A stretch of 29,598 bases of DNA, taken from NCBI GenBank assembly GCA_035761045.1, contig DASTRU010000032.1:1-29598 (forward strand), read 5' to 3'. Positions 23,061-29,598 of this stretch are shown in pieces. Made by a program: the position numbers and the translations under genes. Every line of letters starts with the position of its first letter. Position 1 is the stretch's first letter. The stretch comes from DASTRU01 sp035761045 (GTDB lineage: Bacteria; Pseudomonadota; Gammaproteobacteria; Burkholderiales; Burkholderiaceae_E). The notes below the pieces were generated by a model. That model was given only the letters and a program-made list of their open reading frames with translations, was not told the DNA's origin and searched no databases.

Positions 23061-23636
23061 TTAGAGATGTAATTTCTCGAGCAGCGACTTGGATGCATCG
23101 ACATCGGACGGCAACCGACACGCGGCGATGCGTTGCACGCGCGCGGGCTTGGGATGCGCCGTGTATCCGTCCTCGTAAGCCAATACATGCAGCATCGAAC
23201 GCACGCGATCGATTAGCTCCATCGGTTGCAACAAAAACTCGGCGCGGCTTGGGCGGCCGTACGCGTGTTGGCCGACGGCAAAGGTTTCGTAGACCAACAC
23301 GCCCGATTCAGCGACGGTATCGAGAACTTGCGCGAACGTAGGGCGGTACAAATAATTCGTCACCACCACCGCCTCGAAACAACGGCCCGTTAGTGGCCAC
23401 GGCGCGTTTTCGAGATCGGCAGTAATGCGTTCGACTGGTTCGGGCAAGGATGCGAGCGCCTGCGTGTCGCGATCAACCGCGGTCACGCGAAAGCCCCTCG
23501 CCTGCGCCAATCGCGTATGACGACCGCTGCCGCAAGCCAAATCAAGCACCGACGCGCCGGGAGATAAGCGACTCAACCAGCGCTCGACCCACATCGAGGG
23601 CGACGAAACCGCGTGCGTGACGACGTCGATAGCCAC
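23061..23636 (-). CDS. Class I SAM-dependent methyltransferase, TehB-like
   Basis: 191 residues. Motif I is VLDLACGSGRHTRLA (30-44), then the acidic strand end VTAVDRD, a second acidic site ITADLENAPWPL, motif IV-like FEAVVVTNYLYRP and a YETFAVGQHAYGRP segment before a final strand. This fits small methyltransferases of the TehB/YcgJ type; substrate unknown. The segment NYLYRP with an aromatic pair is characteristic of a betaproteobacterial family I have seen beside trpS and dapA, always unnamed. It starts 9 bases after the trpS stop. No strong ribosome site is visible, suggesting re-initiation after trpS. Confidence 0.83.
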   Translation of the reverse strand: MAIDVVTHAVSSPSMWVERWLSRLSPGASVLDLACGSGRHTRLAQARGFRVTAVDRDTQALASLPEPVERITADLENAPWPLTGRCFEAVVVTNYLYRPTFAQVLDTVAESGVLVYETFAVGQHAYGRPSRAEFLLQPMELIDRVRSMLHVLAYEDGYTAHPKPARVQRIAACRLPSDVDASKSLLEKLHL

Positions 23637-23645
23637 GACGGCAGC

Positions 23646-24848
23646 TTAGCCTTGCGCGAGACCCATCGACGCTCGCACATCGCGCATGGTCTCTTGCGCG
23701 GCTTGTCGAGCTCGATCGCATCCATGCGCGATCACCTCGCGAACGAGCTTGGGCTGATCGAGATACATCTGCGCGCGTTCACGCATCGGCGCAAGTTCGG
23801 TGACGATGGCTTCGGCGACCGGCGCCTTGCATTCCAAGCAACCGATGCCAGCGCTGCGGCAGCCTTGTTGCACCCAATCGCGCGTGGGCGCGTCGGAGTA
23901 CACCTTATGGAGCTGCCATACGGGACAACGTTCGGGTTCGCCGGGATCGGTGCGTCGCACGCGCGCGGGATCGGTCGGCATGGTGCGTACGCGCTTGCGA
24001 ATGGACTCGGGATCTTCGCGCAAGGCAATGGTGTTGCCGTAACTCTTGCTCATCTTTTGCCCGTCGAGTCCGGGCAAGCGAGGAGATTCGGTCAACAACG
24101 CGCGAGGCTCCACCAAAATGCGCTTACACGTGCCTTCGAGATAACCGTACAAACGCTCGCGATCCACGGCACTTAGGCTTTGCGCGGCGTCGACTAAGGT
24201 TTTTGCCGCCGCCAGCGCTGGCGCATCCCCCTGCTCTTGAAAACGTTGGCGCGCATCGAGATAGGTTTTGGACGCCTTGCCGCCGAGCTTCTTCACCGCG
24301 GCGAGCGCCTTGTCCTCGAACCCGGGCTCGCGACCGTAGAGATGATTAAAGCGTCTTGCGACCTCGCGCGTGAGTTCGATGTGCGGCACTTGATCCTCGC
24401 CAACCGGCACGTGCTGCGCGCGGTAGATCAAGATATCCGCGGCTTGCATCAACGGATAACCGAGAAACCCATACGTTGAAAGATCGCGGTCGGCGAGCTT
24501 TTCCTGTTGGTCTTTATAGGTTGGCACACGCTCGAGCCAACCTAAGGGCGTACCCATCGCAAGCAAGAGAAATAACTCCGCATGCTCCGGCACGCGAGAC
24601 TGAATGAATAGCGTGGCTTTGTTGGGATCGACGCCAGCGGCGAGCCAATCGACAAGCATGTCCCAGGTGGCTTGCTCGATCACTTCGGGCGATTCGTAAT
24701 GCGTCGTCAACGCATGCCAGTCGGCGACGAAGAAAAAACATTCGTGCTCGGACTGCAGGCGCACCCAATTCTTTAATGCGCCATGCCAATGACCGATGTG
24801 CATCGCGCCCGTGGGACGCATGCCGGACAAAACTCGTTCGGTGACCAT
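23646..24848 (-). CDS. trpS: Tryptophanyl-tRNA synthetase
   Basis: 400 residues, class I synthetase. The HIGH motif appears as MHIGHWHGAL (HIGH at 17-20) and KMSKS as QKMSKSYGNTI. Between them are VADWHALTTHYE and the VGEDQVPHIELTREVARRFN block that binds tryptophanyl-adenylate. It is longer than E. coli TrpS (334); the extra part is mainly an inserted stretch after the GREPGFEDKAL region (AVKKLGGKASKTYLDARQRF...ALAAAKTLVDAAQSLSAVDRERLYGY), as in the 400-residue betaproteobacterial form. The ATG 24848 is 36 bases after the M50 gene. Confidence 0.95.
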   Translation of the reverse strand: MVTERVLSGMRPTGAMHIGHWHGALKNWVRLQSEHECFFFVADWHALTTHYESPEVIEQATWDMLVDWLAAGVDPNKATLFIQSRVPEHAELFLLLAMGTPLGWLERVPTYKDQQEKLADRDLSTYGFLGYPLMQAADILIYRAQHVPVGEDQVPHIELTREVARRFNHLYGREPGFEDKALAAVKKLGGKASKTYLDARQRFQEQGDAPALAAAKTLVDAAQSLSAVDRERLYGYLEGTCKRILVEPRALLTESPRLPGLDGQKMSKSYGNTIALREDPESIRKRVRTMPTDPARVRRTDPGEPERCPVWQLHKVYSDAPTRDWVQQGCRSAGIGCLECKAPVAEAIVTELAPMRERAQMYLDQPKLVREVIAHGCDRARQAAQETMRDVRASMGLAQG

Positions 24849-24884
24849 GAGGGAGATGTCGTATTCGACTAAGAACTTAGGGGC

Positions 24885-25529
24885 TTAGAACTGAAACAGC
24901 ATTTGAATCGCGCGCAAGCCTCCCGCGACGAATGGCGAGAGCAATTGCGATAGCAAGCCGGGCACCGCGATCAACACCAGCAAGATGAGAAAACCATAGC
25001 GCTCGATGCTGGCGAACGATTGCGACAACGAACGCGGCAACAATCCGGTAACGATGCGACCGCCATCCAGCGGTGGAATGGGCAGCAGGTTCAAGGCCAT
25101 CAGCACTAAATTAACGACGATGCCGGCGCGTGCCATCTCGATGAAAAACTCTTCTTGCGCGCCGACGATTTGCTGCAACTTAAGCGACAACGCCCAAAGC
25201 AACGCCATCGCGATATTGGCGGCGGGCCCCGCGGCCGCGACCCAAATCATGTGTTGCTTGGGCTTGCGCAAATTATCGAAGTTGACTGGCACCGGCTTGG
25301 CCCAGCCGAACATCATCGCGCCCTTGCTTACGAACAACAGCACCGCTGGGACAAGCAAGGTGCCGATCGGATCGATGTGCTTGACTGGATTGAGCGTGAC
25401 GCGCCCGAGCATCCATGCGGTCGCGTCGCCAAACATGCGGGCCACATACCCATGCGCGGCTTCGTGCAGGGTGATGGCGAAGATGACGGGGATCGCGTAG
25501 ACGGTGATGGCTTGGATGAGGGAATCCAT
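24885..25529 (-). CDS. Site-2-protease-type (M50) membrane metalloprotease
   Basis: 214 residues with about five or six hydrophobic segments. The zinc motif is HEAAH at 22-26 within ITLHEAAHGYVARMFGD, on the first membrane helix. The second metal-binding segment is LNLLPIPPLDGGRI, with the conserved Asp after PPL. The AAAGPAANIAMALLWALS helix carries the family GPxxN pattern. Members of this compact group (no PDZ domain) cleave within membranes; the substrate is unknown. The stop and start spacing of 36-39 bases to trpS and yciO suggests one operon; in related genomes the same trio occurs, which favours a shared transcript over shared function. Confidence 0.9.
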   Translation of the reverse strand: MDSLIQAITVYAIPVIFAITLHEAAHGYVARMFGDATAWMLGRVTLNPVKHIDPIGTLLVPAVLLFVSKGAMMFGWAKPVPVNFDNLRKPKQHMIWVAAAGPAANIAMALLWALSLKLQQIVGAQEEFFIEMARAGIVVNLVLMALNLLPIPPLDGGRIVTGLLPRSLSQSFASIERYGFLILLVLIAVPGLLSQLLSPFVAGGLRAIQMLFQF

Positions 25530-25568
25530 CGGGCCGATTCTAGCAGCGGCATGACCGTCTCTTTGGCC

Positions 25569-26222
25569 TTAGGCCGAGGCGGTTAATCCTAAGGGTTCGA
25601 GCGGTCCAGCGCCCGCGCGCACCAACTCTGGCGTACCACCGGTAAGGTCGACCACTGTTGTCGGCTGACGAATGCATGCGCCGCTGTCGATCACGAGATC
25701 GATCTCATGCTCGAAACGAGCGCGAATTTCCTCCGGGTCATTTAGCGGATCGGTTTCGCCAGGCGGCACCAACGTCGTCGTGAGTAATGGCCGGCCGAGT
25801 TCGGCGAGTAAGGCTTTTGCCACCGGATGCGCGGGAACGCGAAGCCCGATCGTGCGCCGTTGCGGGTGAGACAGGCGACGCGGCACTTCGCGCGTGGCTT
25901 CGAGGATGAAGGTGTAGGCGCCGGGCGTGACGGCCTTGATCAAACGGTATTGCTGGTTGTCCAGGCGCGCGTAACTCGCGATTTCGGATAAGTCGCTACA
26001 ACACAAGGTCATATGGTGGCGTTCGTCCACGCGACGAATACGGCGTAAACGCTCGGCGGCCGATTTGTCGTCCAGCTGCGCGGCGAGCGCATAGCTTGAA
26101 TCGGTAGGCAAAGCGATGACGCCACCACGGTTGACGATGGCCGCTGCTTGACGAATAAGTCGAGGCTGCGGATCGACCGGATGAATTTCGAAGAATTGAG
26201 CCACGGTGGTTGATTCAGTCAT
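25569..26222 (-). CDS. yciO: YciO-type Sua5/YrdC-family protein (L-threonylcarbamoyladenylate synthase-like)
   Basis: 217 residues. The whole protein follows E. coli YciO: FFEIHPVDPQPRLIRQAA, GGVIALPTDSSYALA, RIRRVDERHHMTLCCSDLSEIASYA, TPGAYTFILEAT, RRTIGLRVPAHP, and PTTVVDLTGGTPELVRAG near the end. The KRxxxKP-type residues of true threonylcarbamoyl-AMP synthases are partly changed (RIRRVDERH), as in YciO, so a tRNA t6A role is less certain than the fold. Its start overlaps the upstream lipoprotein stop as ATGA. It is followed by the M50 protease after 39 bases. Confidence 0.88.
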   Translation of the reverse strand: MTESTTVAQFFEIHPVDPQPRLIRQAAAIVNRGGVIALPTDSSYALAAQLDDKSAAERLRRIRRVDERHHMTLCCSDLSEIASYARLDNQQYRLIKAVTPGAYTFILEATREVPRRLSHPQRRTIGLRVPAHPVAKALLAELGRPLLTTTLVPPGETDPLNDPEEIRARFEHEIDLVIDSGACIRQPTTVVDLTGGTPELVRAGAGPLEPLGLTASA

Positions 26223-26848
26223 CGAGCGGCCGCGATCGGAATGACGCGACGTTCGCGCATTTCCTTGACAAGCAGCGCGGAAAGCTCGTTCGCTACTTGG
26301 TTGACGGATGCCGGGTCGACGGTTTCGGTCGTTCCCGACCAGACGAGTTTATTGGTTTTAGCGTCCCATATATTGGTTTCGAGCGTGACCACGTCGTATT
26401 GGTTATAGCTTGGTGGCACGGCCCACGCGGCTGAATAAAACCCGTACCAGCCGCCCCAATACCCAACGGCGGGCACACCCATCACATACCCGGGCGATAC
26501 CGAAGTGCGTCGCTCGGTGCGGACCAAGCGCGTCATCAAGATCGCGTCCGCGCCGATCTTGCCGACTTCTTGCCGAATTCGTTCCTCCGATACCGGGCCG
26601 TCCTCGGCGATCAAGGTGTAGCTTGGGGTCGCGCTCACGCCCGCCTCGCGCAGTCGATCGGTAAACACTGTTTCGTAAGTGCGCCTAATGCCGGCTTCCT
26701 TGCTTACCGTAATGACTAATAACTTGCGATACGGCTCCGCCTTCCATTGCGGGTCTTGCCAGGCATTCGTGATTCGTGTCGACGAACAAGCGGCAAGCAC
26801 TACAAGAGCACCAGCGCACAGCATGCGACTAATTGTTTCGAACCGCAT
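26219..26848 (-). CDS. Putative lipoprotein, possibly DUF4136-like
   Basis: 209 residues. AAAGGAGG with a 5-base spacer before ATG 26848 is the strongest ribosome site in the run. The signal MRFETISRMLCAGALVVLAACSST ends in a lipobox (LAAC, Cys 21). The mature protein starts TRITNAWQDPQ and then alternates strands and helices (KLLVITVSKEAGIRRTYETVFTDRLREAG, ADAILMTRLVRTERR), with a Gly/Trp/Tyr-rich insert (GYWGGWYGFYSAAWAVPPSYNQYD) and a closing VTLETNIWDAKTNKLVWSGTTETV. That strand pattern and W-SGT ending are reminiscent of DUF4136-type envelope lipoproteins, but I am not sure. Its stop overlaps yciO. It is first in the eight-gene minus-strand run and divergent from the polysaccharide export genes. 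Confidence 0.8.
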   Translation of the reverse strand: MRFETISRMLCAGALVVLAACSSTRITNAWQDPQWKAEPYRKLLVITVSKEAGIRRTYETVFTDRLREAGVSATPSYTLIAEDGPVSEERIRQEVGKIGADAILMTRLVRTERRTSVSPGYVMGVPAVGYWGGWYGFYSAAWAVPPSYNQYDVVTLETNIWDAKTNKLVWSGTTETVDPASVNQVANELSALLVKEMRERRVIPIAAAR

Positions 26849-26863
26849 GAAAGCCTCCTTTTA

Positions 26864-26878
26864 TAGGTGTCGCACCTA
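26864..26878. repeat. Inverted repeat TAGGTG-N3-CACCTA, candidate operator or enhancer
   Basis: Perfect 6-base arms around TCG. It lies about 130 bases upstream of the start expected from the sigma-54-like promoter, the usual distance for an activator-binding site, but it also lies only 16 bases before the minus-strand lipoprotein start, so it could instead control that gene. Confidence 0.45.
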
Positions 26879-26973
26879 GGTCGTTGCGAGCTTGCGATTT
26901 TGTCAGAGCTCCAGGCGTCATCGATGTTTAACCCGTCTCACGCATCTTTCACGCCCCAAGAAACTTTTCGAAA

Positions 26974-26989
26974 TGGCATCGAAATTGCA
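26974..26989 (+). promoter_or_regulatory. Sigma-54 (RpoN) promoter for the wza operon
   Basis: TGGCATCGAAATTGCA: the -24 element TGGCA and the -12 element TTGCA are intact and the GG to GC spacing is exactly 10 bases; the consensus C after TGGCA is T. Transcription would start near 27000, giving a leader of about 220 bases before wza. Sigma-54 and NtrC-type activators are known to control exopolysaccharide clusters in several betaproteobacteria. Confidence 0.65.
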
Positions 26990-27099
26990 CTAGGGAGCAC
27001 ACGCGCTGAAACGCCTAGACAAAAGGATCGGACGACTTAGTCCGAATACCAAGAAGCGCGTATGACCTCAACGCCAGTTGCTGTCTTCAGGGAGAGACG

Positions 27100-27153
27100 A
27101 TGCACCGTAGACGTGTAGCCGCTAAGCGTCACTTGGCGCAAACACTTCGGTAG
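27100..27153 (+). CDS. Possible 17-residue Arg-rich leader peptide
   Basis: ATG 27100 is preceded by AGGGAG with a 5-base spacer, a far better ribosome site than wza has. It would encode MHRRRVAAKRHLAQTLR and stops with TAG at 27151-27153, at the foot of a GC hairpin with a T-run. Five of 17 residues are arginine, three of them consecutive. Another frame, ATG 27062 to TAG 27118 (18 residues), overlaps its beginning but has no good ribosome site. There is no homology evidence; the position is the only argument. Confidence 0.35.
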   Translation: MHRRRVAAKRHLAQTLR

Positions 27154-27178
27154 GCCTTCGTACAGGCACGCCTTTTTT
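27152..27178 (+). terminator. Weak hairpin plus T-run in the wza leader, possible attenuator
   Basis: Two mutually exclusive 4-pair GC stems can form: GCCT 27154-27157 with AGGC 27164-27167, or AGGC 27152-27155 with GCCT 27170-27173. GGCG at 27135-27138 could also pair with CGCC 27169-27172. Six T follow (27173-27178). The helices are short, so termination here would be weak at best. Confidence 0.3.
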
Positions 27179-27221
27179 CAACGCCCGTGTAATTCCTTCT
27201 GCATCGCACATACAAACGATC

Positions 27222-28343
27222 ATGCGACTTCTTAAACGTCGATTACCTTCCTTGGTTGCGCTCCTTTTTTGCAGCGCTTGCGCCGCACCCGGCATGAACA
27301 TGGGCATGGATGCGCCCGATAACAGTAATCCCGGAGGCGCACCAAGCGCCGACCTTCAAGAACGCGCCGATCTTTATACGATCAACGCCGATATCGTGCT
27401 GAAGCTCGCGAATCAGCAACGCGCGATGGAAGCCGCGCTCGTTCCGGCTAACACCGGCGACGATCAAAGCACCTATATGTACCGCGTCGGGCCGCAAGAC
27501 ATTTTGCGCATTACGGTGTGGGACCACCCGGAACTTACGAACCCGAGCGGAACGGCTAATGAATTGTCCGGACGCGTCGTCAACAGCGACGGCACGTTCT
27601 TCTTTCCCTTCGTAGGAAAGATGAAGGCGGAAGGTTTAACCGTGCAAGAAATACGCGACGCTTTAGCGCGCGGTCTTGCGCCTTACATTAAGAATCCGCA
27701 GGTCGATGTGTCGGTGTTCCAATACCGAAGCAAACGTGCCTTCATCGCGGGCGAAGTGCGCAATCAAGGTGCGGTGCCGATGACCGACGTGCCCACGCGA
27801 ATCACCGATGCGATCGCAAGCGTTGGCGGACTCACGCCGGAGGCTGATTTATCCAACGTAACGGTCACGCGTGGCGATAAGACGTATCGCGTCGATCTCT
27901 ACAACCTCTATTACAACGGCGACATGCGGACTAACTTCCGCTTGCAAAGCGGCGATGTCGTCAACATTCCCGAACGCCGATTCAATAAGGTGTTCGTGCT
28001 CGGCGAAGTCCTAAGGCCCACGTCGCAATCCATGCCGCGCGGACGTCTCACGTTGGCCGAGGCCTTGTCCGACGCGGGTGGCGTGAACCCATTTACCGCA
28101 AACGCGGGCAATGTTTATGTGATTCGCGCCGGCGATAAAGGTCGTCCGCAGATTTATCACCTCAATGCCGCGTCGCCCGAAGCACTCGTGCTCGCGGACC
28201 GCTTTGACTTACGTGCTCGCGACGTGGTGTGGGTCGATGCCGCGCCGGTGGTTCGTTGGGCGCGCGTGGTCGACAACATCCTTCCTTCCATCGACGTACT
28301 GCGTCAGGTTCTCAACGACACCACCAAGGGGTTGCCGCGATGA
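27222..28343 (+). CDS. wza: Polysaccharide export outer-membrane lipoprotein, Wza-like
   Basis: 373 residues (E. coli Wza 379). It should form the outer-membrane export channel for capsule or exopolysaccharide. The signal MRLLKRRLPSLVALLFCSAC ends in an unusual lipobox (Cys 20 with Cys at -3). The PES domain starts at about residue 86 with YRVGPQDILRITVWDHPEL and continues through DGTFFFPFVGKMKAEGLTVQEIRDAL and NPQVDVSVFQYRSKRAFIAGEV; two SLBB-type units follow, including RFNKVFVLGEVLRPTSQSMPRGRLTLAEALSDAGGV. The end, RWARVVDNILPSIDVLRQVLN, is amphipathic as in the Wza membrane helix. No Shine-Dalgarno is seen before the ATG. The stop overlaps the next start as ATGA. Confidence 0.93.
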   Translation: MRLLKRRLPSLVALLFCSACAAPGMNMGMDAPDNSNPGGAPSADLQERADLYTINADIVLKLANQQRAMEAALVPANTGDDQSTYMYRVGPQDILRITVWDHPELTNPSGTANELSGRVVNSDGTFFFPFVGKMKAEGLTVQEIRDALARGLAPYIKNPQVDVSVFQYRSKRAFIAGEVRNQGAVPMTDVPTRITDAIASVGGLTPEADLSNVTVTRGDKTYRVDLYNLYYNGDMRTNFRLQSGDVVNIPERRFNKVFVLGEVLRPTSQSMPRGRLTLAEALSDAGGVNPFTANAGNVYVIRAGDKGRPQIYHLNAASPEALVLADRFDLRARDVVWVDAAPVVRWARVVDNILPSIDVLRQVLNDTTKGLPR

Positions 28344-29598
28344 ACGATACACCCATGTTGCCCGCGCGGCCCTCTTCTTCGGACGCCTGGATCACTCAGC
28401 CGCAGGAAGAGCGTGGCATGCGAGACGCCGCCATCACGCTTCGCGAACAAGCGCCGCTCGCCCTGGCCGTGTTTTTATTCGTGCTGTTGATCGGCGCGGC
28501 GTACACCTTGTTTTCCACGCCGATTTATCGCGCCGACACGCTTGTACAAGTCGAAGCGCAAACGGGAACGGCACTGGCGCCTAGCGGCATCGCGGGCGTG
28601 ACGACGGTCGTGCCTTCGTCGCCCGCGGGTTTGCAAGGCGAGATCGAAATCCTTAAGTCGCGCGAACTGCTGCTTAAGTCCATCGCGCAAGCGCGGGCCG
28701 ATTTGCATGTGGAGGTCGCCAACCGTTTTCCCTTGGTGGGTAATTGGTTGGCGCGCGTGCACGAGCAACGCAGCCTCGCGCTTGCATCCGCGCCCTTAGG
28801 GCTCGGTCAATTCGCTTGGGGCGGCGAACGCATCGACCTCAAGACCTTCGACGTGCCCGAAGCCGCGTACGGCCAAACCTTCAAGCTCGTGACGACGCAA
28901 GATGGATGGAAGTTGTACGACGAAGTGGAAACGCCGGTAGCCGAGGGTCGTTTTGGTCAAGCCACCAATTTCAAACTCGGCGACATGCCCGCGCGCGTGG
29001 AAGTCACCTCCGTCGTAGGCCGTCCCGGCACATCGTTCGAGATTCGTCGCGATAGCCCGTTGATCACGCTCGAAAATTTGCTCGAACAACTCAAGGTCAC
29101 GGAAACCACGCGGCAGTCGGGCGTTATTCGCGCGACTTACGAGCATCCAAATCGCGAATTCGCGATTCGCTTGCTTGACCGCATCGGCAACAACTATGTC
29201 GAACGCGCGGCCGAGCGTCGTGCCATCGAAGCGGAAAAGTCGCTTAAGTTCCTCGAGGAACAAATTCCGGTCGTGATGCGCGAACTCAGCAAAGCCGAGG
29301 AAAAACTAAGTTCGTTTCGCGTAAAAACCGGCACCGTCGACGTGGAGGAAGAAACCCGCTCGTCGTTCTTCAGGTTGAATCAACTTGAACGCGACCGTGT
29401 TGATTTGCAAGTGCGCCGCCGCCAGTTGTCGCAACGTTTTGAAGACAACCATCCGGAAATTCGCGCGATCGATCAACAACTTGCTGTTATTGGCAACGCG
29501 ATCAATCAACTAAATGGTTCGGTTAATAACCTGCCCAATAGTCAGCGCGATTACTTGCGCTTGCAGCGCGATGTGAATACGAACGCGCAGCTTTACAT
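28340..29598 (+). CDS. wzc: Polysaccharide co-polymerase / chain-length regulator, Wzc-like (partial, cut by window end)
   Basis: 419 codons are visible and the frame is open at the right edge. It starts with ATG overlapping the wza stop. After a short cytoplasmic N-terminus, a membrane helix (ALAVFLFVLLIGAAYTLF, about 48-65) leads into the Wzz-type domain: TPIYRADTLVQVE, LQGEIEILKSRELL and later the long periplasmic helices (AERRAIEAEKSLKFLEEQIPVVM.., coiled-coil character to about 400). The last visible segment, SQRDYLRLQRDVNTNAQLY, is the GNVR-like region that precedes the second membrane helix in Wzc. Whether a tyrosine-kinase domain follows cannot be seen. With Wza it would span the envelope for chain export. 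Confidence 0.9.
   Translation, partial: MNDTPMLPARPSSSDAWITQPQEERGMRDAAITLREQAPLALAVFLFVLLIGAAYTLFSTPIYRADTLVQVEAQTGTALAPSGIAGVTTVVPSSPAGLQGEIEILKSRELLLKSIAQARADLHVEVANRFPLVGNWLARVHEQRSLALASAPLGLGQFAWGGERIDLKTFDVPEAAYGQTFKLVTTQDGWKLYDEVETPVAEGRFGQATNFKLGDMPARVEVTSVVGRPGTSFEIRRDSPLITLENLLEQLKVTETTRQSGVIRATYEHPNREFAIRLLDRIGNNYVERAAERRAIEAEKSLKFLEEQIPVVMRELSKAEEKLSSFRVKTGTVDVEEETRSSFFRLNQLERDRVDLQVRRRQLSQRFEDNHPEIRAIDQQLAVIGNAINQLNGSVNNLPNSQRDYLRLQRDVNTNAQLY

Larger units (their letters stand above)
26849..27221 (+). promoter_or_regulatory. Divergent regulatory region between lipoprotein operon and wza
   Basis: A 373-base stretch without a normal gene. From left to right it holds: the ribosome site of the minus-strand lipoprotein gene, an inverted repeat (26864-26878), a sigma-54-like promoter facing wza (26974-26989), a perfect 6-pair hairpin TCGGAC/GTCCGA (27028-27033 with 27040-27045), two very short reading frames (27062-27118 and 27100-27153) and a GC hairpin with a T-run (to 27178). 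Individual elements are listed separately. Confidence 0.6.

Noticed and set aside
27000..27221. c-di-GMP riboswitch or RfaH ops element in the wza leader
   Set aside because: Only CGGTAG at about 27148-27153 resembles ops, and no GEMM-like conserved core was seen.
1..29598. Overrepresented GCGATCGC/CGATCG-type words, as a possible genome-wide signature like HIP1
   Set aside because: They occur mostly as codon pairs in Ala/Ile/Arg-rich coding DNA at this base composition; without counts against expectation there is no case.

Overview
The window is one contiguous piece of a betaproteobacterial chromosome. Burkholderiales or a close relative is the best guess. This rests on recognisable gene products and on neighbourhoods that, as I recall, are widely kept in that class: cysS-alkA-accA-tilS-lysC-tRNA-Ser, ppiA-ppiB-lpxH next to cysE-trmJ-suhB, and yciO-M50 protease-trpS-methyltransferase-dapA-bamC-MBL hydrolase. 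GC content is moderately high, coding density is very high, and many neighbouring genes touch or overlap. I see no insertion sequence, prophage, CRISPR array or toxin-antitoxin pair.

Layout: (1) 1-3266, plus strand: the end of mfd, then serB, a small membrane protein, an EamA-type exporter and a lone SAM methyltransferase, closed by a bidirectional terminator. (2) 3287-9283, minus strand: a housekeeping run read as cysS, alkA-family glycosylase, accA, tilS, lysC and tRNA-Ser(GCU). It covers tRNA charging and modification, DNA repair, fatty acid and aspartate-family biosynthesis. (3) 9444-11994, plus strand: an exported TPR protein, a periplasmic and a cytoplasmic cyclophilin, and lpxH (lipid A). 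(4) 12014-13662, minus strand: cysE and trmJ. (5) 13831-17296, plus strand: suhB and mutS, convergent with slyD (minus). slyD is divergent from a RoxA-like cupin hydroxylase (plus), which is coupled to a small PLD-like protein. (6) 19718-20097: an Ala/Pro-rich small lipoprotein with its own promoter-like site and a textbook terminator. (7) 20123-26848, minus strand: an eight-gene run read as lipoprotein, yciO, M50 protease, trpS, methyltransferase, dapA, bamC and MBL hydrolase. (8) 26849-27221: a 373-base divergent regulatory region. (9) 27222 to the end, plus strand: the start of a capsule or exopolysaccharide export operon (wza, then a Wzc-type co-polymerase cut by the window edge).

Most of the window is ordinary core genome. 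The part most worth a second look is region 8. It carries a near-consensus sigma-54 (-24/-12) promoter, an upstream inverted repeat at enhancer distance, and a long leader with a 17-codon Arg-rich reading frame. That frame has a strong ribosome site and stops directly before a hairpin and T-run, while wza itself lacks a visible Shine-Dalgarno. This looks like a candidate attenuation or leader-peptide control of polysaccharide export. A second sigma-54-like site lies upstream of cysE. Both are pattern-based and untested.
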